Origin: Salinibacter pepae
Lineage (GTDB): Bacteria; Bacteroidota; Rhodothermia; Rhodothermales; Salinibacteraceae
Reading direction: 5' to 3'
NCBI RefSeq assembly: GCF_947077775.1
Contig: NZ_CAMTTE010000001.1
Coordinates: 1,764,501 to 1,828,500, forward strand
DNA length: 64,000 bases
Shown: positions 35,073-43,248 of the stretch, piece by piece
Layout: every line of letters starts with the position of its first letter
Numbering within the stretch: the first letter of the stretch is position 1
Program-made: the position numbers and the translations under genes
Notes under the pieces: generated by a model
The model's input: the letters and a program-made list of their open reading frames with translations, nothing else
Told to the model about the DNA's origin: nothing
Databases searched by the model: none

Positions 35073-35098
35073 ATTTACTTACCTACTAGTAAGTAAAT
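35073..35098. promoter_or_regulatory. Palindromic operator before the second AhpD-like gene
   Basis: Perfect 10-bp arms ATTTACTTAC and GTAAGTAAAT with a six-base spacer (CTACTA), 58 bp before the AhpD-like start. The core matches the palindrome before the TetR gene, which is strong evidence for a shared operator. Confidence 0.85.
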
Positions 35099-35155
35099 TA
35101 GCAGGACAGCCTCAATCCGCACTCACACCCACGCATCCATTCACTCTACCTCGTT

Positions 35156-35680
35156 ATGGCTACGACCACCGCTGAAGAGACCGCTGCCGAGCAGGTACAC
35201 GAGAAGGCCGAACAGGCCCTCGGCTTTGTGCCCAATCTCATCACGGAAATCACGGAGGAGAACCCCGCCGTCGGGGACGCTTACCTGACGTCGCAGGGCA
35301 TTGTGGAAGAGGGAGGCGTGCTCTCCGCGGCCGAGCAGCAGGCCGTCATCCTCGCCGTCTCCAGCTACAACGACTGCCACTACTGCACGAAGGCCCACGC
35401 CGTCGCCGGGCAACAGGCCGGGCTCGACGCCGAGACGACCGCGACGATCAACGAAGGGGGCCTTCCCGACGACGACCGCCTGGGCGGCCTCGTCCGCGCC
35501 ACGCGCCGCATTCTCGGCAAGCGCGGCTGGCTCTCCGACGTCGACGAGGCGGAGTTTGCGGACCTCGGCCTGGAGCGCCCGGAACTCTACGAGATTGTTG
35601 CGCTCGCCGGCATCAAGACGATCAGCAATTACGTAAATCACATTGCCGACACGGAAGTCGACGAGCCATTCCAGACGTAG
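35156..35680 (+). CDS. AhpD-family alkylhydroperoxidase-like protein
   Basis: A 174-residue CMD-family protein. The redox motif is EQQAVILAVSSYNDCHYCTKAH with Cys74, Cys77 and His81 (E...CxxCxxxH), as in AhpD proteins. It has an N-terminal VHEKAEQALGFVPNLITEIT, as in short AhpD-like proteins that accept electrons without the full Ahp system. The promoter carries the TTACTTAC palindrome shared with the TetR gene. An intrinsic terminator follows, so this is a single-gene transcript. A peroxide or electrophile response is likely, but the substrate is unknown. Confidence 0.9.
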   Translation: MATTTAEETAAEQVHEKAEQALGFVPNLITEITEENPAVGDAYLTSQGIVEEGGVLSAAEQQAVILAVSSYNDCHYCTKAHAVAGQQAGLDAETTATINEGGLPDDDRLGGLVRATRRILGKRGWLSDVDEAEFADLGLERPELYEIVALAGIKTISNYVNHIADTEVDEPFQT

Positions 35681-35742
35681 GGTCTGGCCCTTCATGTCGG
35701 GGACTGTTTGACGCCCCCACCAAGACGGCGGCAATGGATCGC

Positions 35743-35793
35743 CGCCGACCGAGTGCGCCGGCCTCCCCCCTCGGGGGACGGTCGGCGTTTTTT
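35743..35793 (+). terminator. Intrinsic terminator of the AhpD-like gene
   Basis: CGCCGACCG at 35743-35751 pairs with CGGTCGGCG at 35779-35787 around a loop with a further inner stem, followed by TTTTTT at 35788-35793. An in-frame ATG at 35734 for the next gene lies just before this stem, which argues against that start. Confidence 0.85.
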
Positions 35794-35892
35794 GTTGGGG
35801 CGACGCCCCGTTTCTCCAGGCCGGCCCCCCCCGACCGGACTGCGAAATCAACGTCGCTGTCCGCACGTTCGACGAGCAACCCGCCGCCCCTG

Positions 35893-36603
35893 ATGGCACC
35901 CCCGACCGACCCAGCGATGCAGCCGCCCCCGATGGACCGGACCGCTCGGACCGACCTCGAGGCCGCCGTCGTGGCCCTCGGGTGTTTCTGGGGCGTGGAG
36001 GCGGCCTTCGGGGCGCTGGACGGCGTGGTCCGCACCACAGTCGGCTATGCCGGCGGGCAGGCGTCCGATCCCGCGTACGCCACGCTTGGGGACCACGCCG
36101 AGGCGGTACGGATCGAATACGACCCGGCCCGGTTCCGCTACACCGCCCTCCTGGATCGCTTCTGGTCCCTGTTCGATCCGACCCTCACGCCCGCCAAGCG
36201 CCGGTACCAGCCCCTGCTCGTGCCCCAGAACGCAGAGCAGGCGGAACAGGCGCGGGCCGCGTGTGCCAACGCCGTCGCGCAGGACGAGCGGGCCACGCGT
36301 GTTGAGGTCGTTGGCGACGGTGCATTCTGCGCCGCCGCGCTCCGACACCAGAAGCACCTGCTTCGGCGCCACGACGACGTGACGGCCGCCCTCCAGGCCC
36401 GGCTCCCGGACGCACGAGCGCTGGTGCGATCTCCCGCGGCCACGCTCGCCACCGGCTACCTCGGCGGCCACCGCCATCCCTCCCGCCTCGCCGACGACCA
36501 AGACCGACTCGGACTTCCCGCCGGCGCCCTCTCGACCCTCCGTGCGGCGGCCCGGCGGCACGGAAGCTGGGGCACCTTCGTACAGGCAGAACGATCCACG
36601 TAG
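35893..36603 (+). CDS. MsrA-like peptide methionine sulfoxide reductase, first tandem copy
   Basis: A 236-residue MsrA-fold protein. The nucleophile Cys31 lies in ALGCFWGVEAAFGALDGVVRTTVGYAGG, and DHAEAVRIEYDP keeps the catalytic Glu. The later Tyr motif (usually YHQ) reads RHQKHLLRRH, so the active-site Tyr is lost. The usual resolving-Cys C-terminal tail is absent; two other cysteines lie mid-chain. MsrA repairs oxidised methionine. ATG 35893 is preferred: similarity begins just after it, and an upstream ATG falls at a terminator. It is the first of two tandem copies, so it may have changed function. Confidence 0.75.
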   Translation: MAPPTDPAMQPPPMDRTARTDLEAAVVALGCFWGVEAAFGALDGVVRTTVGYAGGQASDPAYATLGDHAEAVRIEYDPARFRYTALLDRFWSLFDPTLTPAKRRYQPLLVPQNAEQAEQARAACANAVAQDERATRVEVVGDGAFCAAALRHQKHLLRRHDDVTAALQARLPDARALVRSPAATLATGYLGGHRHPSRLADDQDRLGLPAGALSTLRAAARRHGSWGTFVQAERST

Positions 36604-36702
36604 CGTCGGGACCTCCTTCGTGCCCCTCCGTGGACCCGCCGAACGCTCACCGGGGCCGTCGGGGAATTCTCGCGTTCGCTTCTCCATGCCTCTCTCCTCC
36701 CC

Positions 36703-37395
36703 ATGCCCTCTTCCTCGACACCCCCCGCCGACGCCTCGATGGACATGCCGCCCATGGACCGCCGTGCCCCGGCCGACCTGTCCCACGCCGCCTTCGGGCT
36801 GGGGTGCTTTTGGGGCCCGGACGCCCTCTTCGGCGCCCAGGCGGGGGTGGTGCGCACCACGGTGGGGTACGCCGGCGGCGGATCCCCCAATCCCACCTAC
36901 GAAGACATTGGCGACCACGTCGAGACCGTCCGCGTGGCGTACGCCCCGGATCAGATTTCGTACGCCGACCTGCTGGATCTCTTCTGGGCCGCCCACGACC
37001 CCACGCGGGCGCCGCTGAAGCGACAGTACCAGTCGGCCCTCTTTCCCGCCACGCCCGAGCAGGCCGAGCAGGCCCGTGCGTCGAGATCCGATGTCGCCGC
37101 CAGGCACGACAGCGCCCTCAGCACCGAGATCATCGAGGCCGCCGCTTTCACCCGCGCGGAGCCGTACCACCAGAAGCACAAGCTCCGCCGCCACGCCGCG
37201 GTCGCCGACCCGCTTCGGTCCGTGTACCCGGCGGATCGGGCCTTTGCCGATTCGCCCGCCGCGGCCCTCGCAAACGGCTACGTCGGCGGCCACCGCGCCC
37301 CGACCCGGCTCACGGACGACGCGGCCCGCCTCGGCCTGCCCACAACGGCGACGGAGGCCCTTCGCACGATCGCCGAGGATCGCCATCGGGCGTGA
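36703..37395 (+). CDS. MsrA-like peptide methionine sulfoxide reductase, second tandem copy
   Basis: A 230-residue MsrA-like protein, paralogous to the preceding gene and 99 bp downstream of it. GLGCFWGPDALFGAQAGVVRTTVGYAGG carries the only cysteine, Cys35. DHVETVRVAYAPD keeps the catalytic Glu, and EPYHQKHKLRRH keeps the Tyr-His-Gln motif. With one Cys and no resolving Cys, it would need an external thiol, for example thioredoxin or a low-molecular-weight thiol. It converges with the NhaC gene. A redox-repair function fits the surrounding block. Confidence 0.8.
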   Translation: MPSSSTPPADASMDMPPMDRRAPADLSHAAFGLGCFWGPDALFGAQAGVVRTTVGYAGGGSPNPTYEDIGDHVETVRVAYAPDQISYADLLDLFWAAHDPTRAPLKRQYQSALFPATPEQAEQARASRSDVAARHDSALSTEIIEAAAFTRAEPYHQKHKLRRHAAVADPLRSVYPADRAFADSPAAALANGYVGGHRAPTRLTDDAARLGLPTTATEALRTIAEDRHRA

Positions 37396-37419
37396 GCGAG
37401 GCGTCGTCGCCGGGGGGAA

Positions 37420-38853
37420 TCATCCGGCGAGCAGGCCCGCCACCACGAACGCGACGGCGGCCAGCCCGGCCTGCACGAGGGCGTAGGGCATCTGCGTGTT
37501 GACGTGGTCCACGTGGTCGGACGCCGCCGCCATCGACGAGATGATGGAGGTGTCGGAGAGGGGCGAGGTGTGGTCCCCAAAGATCCCCCCGGACAGCACG
37601 GCCCCGAGCATGAGGGACGCCGGCAGCGCAATCTCGACGGCCAGCGGCATCACCACGGGAATGAGGATCGCGAAGGCGGTCCACGACGAGCCGAGCGTGA
37701 ACGCCACGAAGCTCGTCACCGCAAACACGAGCACGGGCATCCACCAGGCCGGGCCCTGCTCGCCGACGAGCTGCACCACGTAGTCGCCCATCTCGAGCGC
37801 CTGGGAGACCTGCCCAAGCGCAAACGCGAGCACCAGCAGCAGCGTGACGGGCACGAGGCCGGACGCGCCCTTCACGACCCAGTCCATCGACGTGCCCAGC
37901 GTGAGGGTGGCGCGCCCCTCCCGGAGCGGACGCGGGAGGGCGTAGAGCAGCAACGCCGCCCCGAGGGCCGTCCCCACCGCCCACAGCACGGCCGTCGAGC
38001 CGCTCCCCTCCATGAGATTGCCCCCGCCGGTGACGTACAGCCCGACGAAGATCATCGCGACCATGACGGCGACGGGAAGCAGCAGGTTGCGTGCCTGCGG
38101 CGTCACGTGGCCGGGCGGCTCGATGCGGGCCACGTCGTCCTCAATCATCGGCTGGGCGTCGGGGCGCAGGACCTGCCCGGTGTCCGCCGCCCGCTCTTCG
38201 GCCCGTCGCATGGCCCCGAAGCCCCAGCCCGTCAGCGCCAGCACGAGCGAGAAGCCGATCGCGAACAGGGCGAAGAAATTGAAGAGCACCGCCTCGGCCA
38301 GCACGGCCACGGCGTTTTGCGACAGCTCCTGGGCCCCGACCAGGCCCAGGACGAAGGCGCCCCACCCGTTGAGCGGGACCGACATGCAGACGGGCGCGCA
38401 GGTGGCGTCGCAGTAGTAGGCCAGCTTCTCGCGGGGCAGGCTGAGGCGGTCGAACAGCGGGCGGCTCACCGCCCCAACGGTCAGGGACGAAATGTTCGAC
38501 TCGACGAAGAGAACCACCCCGATGCCCCACGCCAATAGCTCGGCCCCGCGCCGGCTCTCCCCCCAGCCGCGGGCCCGCGCCCACTTGATAAAACCCTGCA
38601 CCCCGCCTGAGGCCTGGACCAGCGCCACGAGCCCGCCCACCAGCAGACAGAACACGAGGATGCGGGCGTTGCTCTCGGTCGTGAAGACCGTCACGATCTG
38701 GTCGGCCAGCTCGCGGAGGCCCAGCACCGGATTGCCCCCGGCCAGGATGGTGGTGCCCAGCCAGAGCCCGGCAAAGAGCGACAGGTAGATCTGCCGGGTC
38801 CACATCGCAAGTCCAATCGCCACGACGGGCGGCAGCAGAACGATCCAGTCCAT
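37420..38853 (-). CDS. NhaC-type Na+/H+ antiporter
   Basis: A 477-residue inner-membrane transporter of the NhaC/ion transporter (IT) superfamily, with about 11-12 predicted helices. Seen: WIVLLPPVVAIGLAMWTRQIYLSLFAGLWLG at the N-terminus, GGVQGFIKWARARGWGESRRGAELLAWGIGVVLFVESNISSLTVGAVSRPLFDRL with the SN motif, CDATCAPVCMSVPLNGWGAFVLGL, and later VTSFVAFTLGSSWTAFAILIPVVMPLAVE with SGGIFGDHTSPLSDTSIISSMAA. Members export sodium or exchange it with protons or metabolites. A sodium-handling role fits a halophile. Its neighbours are unrelated, and it looks monocistronic. Confidence 0.88.
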   Translation of the reverse strand: MDWIVLLPPVVAIGLAMWTRQIYLSLFAGLWLGTTILAGGNPVLGLRELADQIVTVFTTESNARILVFCLLVGGLVALVQASGGVQGFIKWARARGWGESRRGAELLAWGIGVVLFVESNISSLTVGAVSRPLFDRLSLPREKLAYYCDATCAPVCMSVPLNGWGAFVLGLVGAQELSQNAVAVLAEAVLFNFFALFAIGFSLVLALTGWGFGAMRRAEERAADTGQVLRPDAQPMIEDDVARIEPPGHVTPQARNLLLPVAVMVAMIFVGLYVTGGGNLMEGSGSTAVLWAVGTALGAALLLYALPRPLREGRATLTLGTSMDWVVKGASGLVPVTLLLVLAFALGQVSQALEMGDYVVQLVGEQGPAWWMPVLVFAVTSFVAFTLGSSWTAFAILIPVVMPLAVEIALPASLMLGAVLSGGIFGDHTSPLSDTSIISSMAAASDHVDHVNTQMPYALVQAGLAAVAFVVAGLLAG

Positions 38854-38940
38854 TCAAACACTACGTCCCTGGAGGAGTCCCGTCGACGAGGCCGGCGCCG
38901 CCGGGTGTACCGAAAAGGAGGATGACCGTCACGGGAGGCA

Positions 38941-39627
38941 CTACGACGTTGCGCGGACCTTCAGCTCCGGCACGTGGCCGCGCGGGCTGCGGGTGGCGGC
39001 GTAAAGCATCGCGTCGGCCAGCTCGCGCGGGTCGACCCAGGTGGACGGGTCGGCGTCCGGCATCGCCGCGCGGTTGTCCGGCGTGTCCACGACGCCCATC
39101 GGGTAGAGGACCGTCGTGCGCAGGCCTGCGCCCCGTTCTTCGAGCCCCAGGGACTTGACGTAGGACGCCACGGCGGCCTTCGACGCCCCGTAGAGGCCGG
39201 CTTCGGCCTGGCCCTCCAGTGCCGCCGGTGCGGACACGCCGAGCAGAAAGCTGCTGTCCGCCCGCGTGAGGAAGGGCACCGCCGCACGGGCCGTGTTGAA
39301 GAGGGTGCGGAAGTTGAGCTCCATCATGCGGGCGTAGTCGTCGGCCGTCGACTCGACGGCCTGCTGCATCGCAAACCCGCCCGCGATGCCAAGGACGGCG
39401 TCGAGCGCCGCCTGCTCCTCCCAGACATCCGCGAACGTCTCCATCGTGGCGTCCGCGTCGGTCAGGTCGACGTCAAAGACCTGCGCGTCGGGAAAGGAGG
39501 CCTCCAGGGTGGCCCGGTTCTCGGCCCCGATGTCGATGAGGGCAAGGTCCCAGCCCGCGTCGTCGAAGACCTCGGCGGTCACGGAGCCGATGACGCCGGC
39601 GGCCCCAGTGATGGCTACGGTGGGCAT
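38941..39627 (-). CDS. SDR-family oxidoreductase
   Basis: A 228-residue short-chain dehydrogenase/reductase. The nucleotide motif is VAITGAAGVIGSVTAEVF (GxxxGxxG) and the catalytic Tyr-Lys pair lies in YGASKAAVASYVKSLG. LGIAGGF replaces the usual NNAG, and the catalytic Ser lies in SFLLGVSAPAALEG. The substrate is unknown. It lies 87 bp from the NhaC gene on the same strand, and its start is divergent from the sodium:solute symporter gene with a gap of about 400 bp. Confidence 0.85.
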   Translation of the reverse strand: MPTVAITGAAGVIGSVTAEVFDDAGWDLALIDIGAENRATLEASFPDAQVFDVDLTDADATMETFADVWEEQAALDAVLGIAGGFAMQQAVESTADDYARMMELNFRTLFNTARAAVPFLTRADSSFLLGVSAPAALEGQAEAGLYGASKAAVASYVKSLGLEERGAGLRTTVLYPMGVVDTPDNRAAMPDADPSTWVDPRELADAMLYAATRSPRGHVPELKVRATS

Positions 39628-40030
39628 AGCGATCGAAGCATTGATCTGTGGGCAGTGCGTGTGCCCCCAACGTACCGACTGGAACGGTTCGGGTCAACGA
39701 GCCGGAGCCTCCGCGTCGGGCGCGCCGAAGATACCGGGGCAGAGCGGTTGGTCGCAGGCGAACGTTATGTCTTTCCACAACACCACACGGCATTCCTCTG
39801 TGCCGAGTCCATACTCCCTCACTTCATATTCACACCTGTATGAAGGTCTGTAACAATCCGGAATATGGACGGCAGATCGCCCAAAACGGTGGCGACTCGT
39901 CGAACGAACCTATACGTTTGGTCGTGGTCTTGCAGGTGCGGAGGCGCTACGAGCACCGTCGGACTGTGCACGCCGGCCCGCAAGCAGTCGTGCGGCACGG
40001 GCTCTCTTCCATCACACCGATTCTCAAGGG
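39628..40030. other. Divergent promoter region, SDR and sodium:solute symporter genes
   Basis: About 400 bp of non-coding DNA with no supported gene. It holds the two divergent promoters. An AT-richer stretch near 39820-39860 may be the symporter promoter; no palindrome or hairpin stood out. Confidence 0.5.
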
Positions 40031-41659
40031 ATGAGTGAACTAGCGATCTACTGGGTCTTCGCGGGGGCGTTCTTGGCAAGCATGGTCGCCATCGGCGCCT
40101 ACCAGTTTATTGGCCTCCGGACGGTGGACGACCGGGGGGAACGGGCCTTCGACTTCTGGATCGGCGAAGGAACGGTGCCGGGCTGGTGGACGGCCGCCTC
40201 CCTGGCGGCCGGCTGGCTTTTGCTCGGCTGGATGACGTGGCAGATGTACCTCTGGTACGCCTACGGCCTCGGGGCCATCTGGATCTTCACGATCCCCTGG
40301 CTCCTGTGCACCGTCGGGCTCCTGTTCGTGCCCAAGCTGTTTCGGCGGTTTCCGGGCGTCTCGATTCCCGAAATCCTCCGCTTCCGCTTCAACCGCATGA
40401 CGCAGACGCTCCTGGGGCCCGTGCAAAGCTTTGCGTACCTCACGTGGCTGGCCGCCGAAATCTACGTGCTGAGCGCCGTGCTGTCGAAGCCGCTGGAGGT
40501 CGGCATCGTGACGATGGCCATTATCGTGAGCATCACGTTCGGCATTTACGTGACCATGGGCGGCTTCCGCTCCGTCCTGCGCACGGACCTGATCCAGTTC
40601 GTCTGCGCGGCGATCATGCTCGTGGCCCTCTCGGTGTTCGGCATCATGGAGGCCGCGGCCCTCTCGGGCGGCTTCGGACAGATCGTCGCTCAGATCAATG
40701 AGACGCCGCCCGTCTACGCCGATCACTTCTGGGACTGGGACTCGCCGGGCTACTCCTACATGTTTGCGTCGCTCCTTATCTACACGCCCGGCTTCATCAC
40801 CCTGCAGGGGGCATGGCAGCGCGTGATGGCGACCTCCACCGAGACGGAGGCCCAGAAGGGAATGTGGTGGAACGTCACGTTCAACGTCATCATCGTGGTC
40901 CTCATGCCCACCCTCATCGCCGTGGCGGCACTGGTCGTCTTTCCGCCCGTCGGCGGCGAGATTCCGAGCGAGGTCGGCAGCTTCGGCTACTTCATCTTCT
41001 CGTCGATGATCACGGAGCTGTTTAGCAACCCGATCGTCGCCGGGGCGCTCATCGTGGCGCTCATGGGGATGGCGCTCTCGTCGGTCGACACCTACGTGAA
41101 CGTCTGCGCCATGAACCTCACGAAGGACGTGCTGGAGCCGCTCGTATTCGAGCGATACGACGTGAGCGGACAGGCTCGCCTGAACACCGGCCGCGCCGTA
41201 ACGGCCGGCTTCATCGGCATCTCGCTCCTGTGGGCGTTCGAGTTTCCGGGGCTGTTCGACATGTACTTCCTGTCGAGCGCGCTCATCTCGGCGACGACGG
41301 CCGTCGCCACGTTTAGCGCGTTTTCCAAAAAGCCGACGACGCTCTCGGCCTACCTGGCCATCATCTTCGGCACCGTCGGCATCTTCCTGTTCTTCTTCCT
41401 CGGCAAGTACGAGATGCTGGGCTGGCTGCCAACGTGGCTCACCAACTCGGGCCTGGCCTACGGCGTGATCGGACTCGCCCTTTCCATCATCGGCATCTTC
41501 GTGGGCATCGCCTTCGGCACGCCCCCGAGCGACCGCGTGCTCGAACGCTACGACGGAGACTACTACTCGGGGCGCCGCGAGATGTACGAGCTGAACCAGC
41601 AGCTGAAGCAGGAGGAGAAGGAAGAACGAGAGACGGCCGCGGCGGCCCCCTCCGCGTAG
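40031..41659 (+). CDS. Sodium:solute symporter (SSS) family transporter
   Basis: A 542-residue membrane transporter of the SSF family with about 13 predicted helices. Seen: YWVFAGAFLASMVAIGAYQFIGLR, FDFWIGEGTVPGWWTAASLAAGWLLLG, GVSIPEILRFRFNR, FGIYVTMGGFRSVLRTDLIQFVCA (the conserved SSS signature region) and ALMGMALSSVDTYVNVCAMNLTKDV with the sodium-site Ser/Asp segment. The C-terminus is acidic and cytoplasmic (LKQEEKEERETAAAAPSA). The solute is unknown; amino acids, sugars or compatible solutes are all taken by relatives. The following SDR gene starts 148 bp downstream. Confidence 0.9.
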   Translation: MSELAIYWVFAGAFLASMVAIGAYQFIGLRTVDDRGERAFDFWIGEGTVPGWWTAASLAAGWLLLGWMTWQMYLWYAYGLGAIWIFTIPWLLCTVGLLFVPKLFRRFPGVSIPEILRFRFNRMTQTLLGPVQSFAYLTWLAAEIYVLSAVLSKPLEVGIVTMAIIVSITFGIYVTMGGFRSVLRTDLIQFVCAAIMLVALSVFGIMEAAALSGGFGQIVAQINETPPVYADHFWDWDSPGYSYMFASLLIYTPGFITLQGAWQRVMATSTETEAQKGMWWNVTFNVIIVVLMPTLIAVAALVVFPPVGGEIPSEVGSFGYFIFSSMITELFSNPIVAGALIVALMGMALSSVDTYVNVCAMNLTKDVLEPLVFERYDVSGQARLNTGRAVTAGFIGISLLWAFEFPGLFDMYFLSSALISATTAVATFSAFSKKPTTLSAYLAIIFGTVGIFLFFFLGKYEMLGWLPTWLTNSGLAYGVIGLALSIIGIFVGIAFGTPPSDRVLERYDGDYYSGRREMYELNQQLKQEEKEERETAAAAPSA

Positions 41660-41807
41660 GCGTTCGGCGATGCGGGGCTACTCGCCCCCCCAAGCGCTCC
41701 TGCTCCCTGGCCGAACTGCCCCTCACCGCCCCCTCCGATACGCCTGTCCCGGGCTTCTCTTGTCGGACAGGCCCAATGCGTTTCCAACCACAATCCGTTC
41801 CAACTCC

Positions 41808-42557
41808 ATGACCGACCTCACGGGAACATCCGCCATCGTCACCGGCGCCTCAAGCGGCATCGGCGAAGCCACCGCACACCGTCTTGCGCAGGACGGCGTG
41901 TCCGTAGCGCTCGCCGCCCGCCGCGCGGAGCGCCTCAACACCCTCCGCGACGACATCGACGCCGAGGGCGGCACCGCCATCGTCTGCCCGACCGACGTGA
42001 CCGACCGGGACCAGGTGCAGACCCTCGCCGACGCCACCCTCGACGCGTTCGGGAGCATCGACATTCTGGTCAACAACGCCGGCATCATGCCGCTCTCCCT
42101 CATGGAAAACCTCCACGAGGACGAGTGGGAGCAGATGGTGGACGTGAACGTGAAGGGCGTGCTCCACGCCGTGGGCGCGGTGCTGCCCGCGATGATGGAG
42201 CAGGGGCACGGACACATCGTCAACATTTCCTCCGTGGCCGGGCGCCGCACCTTTCCCGGCAGCGCCGTGTACTCGGGCACCAAGTTCTTCGTCCGCGCCC
42301 TCTCGGAGCGGATGCGCAACGAGCTGGCGCCGTCGCACAACATCCGGGTCACCTCCATCGAGCCCGGCGCCGTGGACACGGAACTAACCCACACCATCAC
42401 CGACGAGGACATCCTGGCGGGGATGGGCGACATGCAGGACGAGATGCAGATGATGGCGTCCGCGGACATCGCGGACACGATCCACTACGCCCTCACGGCC
42501 CCCGAGCACGTGGACGTGGAGGAGCTCCTCGTGATGCCGACCGACCAGCAGGGGTAG
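41808..42557 (+). CDS. SDR-family NAD(P)-dependent oxidoreductase
   Basis: A 249-residue classical SDR. Seen: the nucleotide motif VTGASSGIGEATAHRL, then VNNAG in DILVNNAGIMPLSLME, the catalytic Ser in VNISSVAGRR, and YSGTKFFVRALSERM with the Tyr-x3-Lys pair. It is very close in form to the NADP-dependent clavaldehyde dehydrogenase/serine dehydrogenase type annotated widely, but the substrate cannot be read here. The frame is open back to 41670; ATG 41808 starts the conserved domain. The following DoxX-like gene is convergent. Confidence 0.93.
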   Translation: MTDLTGTSAIVTGASSGIGEATAHRLAQDGVSVALAARRAERLNTLRDDIDAEGGTAIVCPTDVTDRDQVQTLADATLDAFGSIDILVNNAGIMPLSLMENLHEDEWEQMVDVNVKGVLHAVGAVLPAMMEQGHGHIVNISSVAGRRTFPGSAVYSGTKFFVRALSERMRNELAPSHNIRVTSIEPGAVDTELTHTITDEDILAGMGDMQDEMQMMASADIADTIHYALTAPEHVDVEELLVMPTDQQG

Positions 42558-42592
42558 TCGCGTCGACGCTTCCAAGTGCTCCGATCGGCCCG

Positions 42593-42961
42593 TTACGCCC
42601 TTATTCGGAGTCCAAGGGCCCAGTAGATCCAGCCGACGAGGGCGACCTGAAGCGGCAGGCGCAGGTAGAGCGCCCACGCCGGGATGCCTTCGAAGTCGGC
42701 CGGGTGGAGCGCCATGTGTACGTTGGCGGGGAAGACGGCCAACGCGAGCAGGATGAGGCCCCACCCAGCGTACTCGCGCGATTTGGGGATCAGCACGCCC
42801 AGGGCGCCCAGCAGCTCGGCGGCCCCGCTCACGTACACCAGCACGTAGGGGGCCGGCAGGGACGGCGGGACAATGCGCGCAAAGGCCGACGGCCACACGA
42901 AGTGGGCCGTGCCCGCCGCGGCAAAGAGCAGGGCAATGAGGCACACGGAGAAACGGTGCAT
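42593..42961 (-). CDS. DoxX/MauE-like membrane protein
   Basis: A 122-residue four-helix membrane protein of the DoxX group: RFSVCLIALLFAAAGTAHFVWPSAFARIVPPSLPAPYVLVYVSGAAELLGALGVLIPKSREYAGWGLILLALAVFPANVHMAL, then LQVALVGWIYWALGL. Members occur near quinone- or redox-linked enzymes, with no proven general reaction. It converges with the SDR gene. Its upstream region holds TTGACACTCCGTCAA at 43102-43116, exactly the motif at the TetR gene near 47.2 kb, so control by that TetR is a testable idea. Confidence 0.75.
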   Translation of the reverse strand: MHRFSVCLIALLFAAAGTAHFVWPSAFARIVPPSLPAPYVLVYVSGAAELLGALGVLIPKSREYAGWGLILLALAVFPANVHMALHPADFEGIPAWALYLRLPLQVALVGWIYWALGLRIRA

Positions 42962-43101
42962 GGGGGCGGATCAAATGAACGTGAGAGCACAGGGGGCAGG
43001 GGCGGGACCTGGAGCCAGAGGATCGCACCCGCGTGGCCGTGGTGCGTGCCCAATCCGGGCAGGGGCCTGATGCAGATGTGCCCAGGCCGGCACACAGCGC
43101 C

Positions 43102-43116
43102 TTGACACTCCGTCAA
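43102..43116. promoter_or_regulatory. TTGACACTCCGTCAA motif, possible TetR operator
   Basis: A 15-bp imperfect palindrome (TTGAC-N5-GTCAA) between the doxX-like gene, 141 bp away, and the 5'-nucleotidase gene, 133 bp away. The identical 15-mer recurs at 47178-47192, next to a TetR gene. Confidence 0.55.
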
Positions 43117-43248
43117 CCAGGAGTGCCCCGCATCCCTCTGTTTGACTGATCGTTTCGTAACGAAGCAATCCGGAGGCCCCCGCGTTTGTGAGGGATCCGA
43201 GTATACACTCCCTCCTCCGCCGCGCTTTTCTCCGACCCGCTTCGTTTC

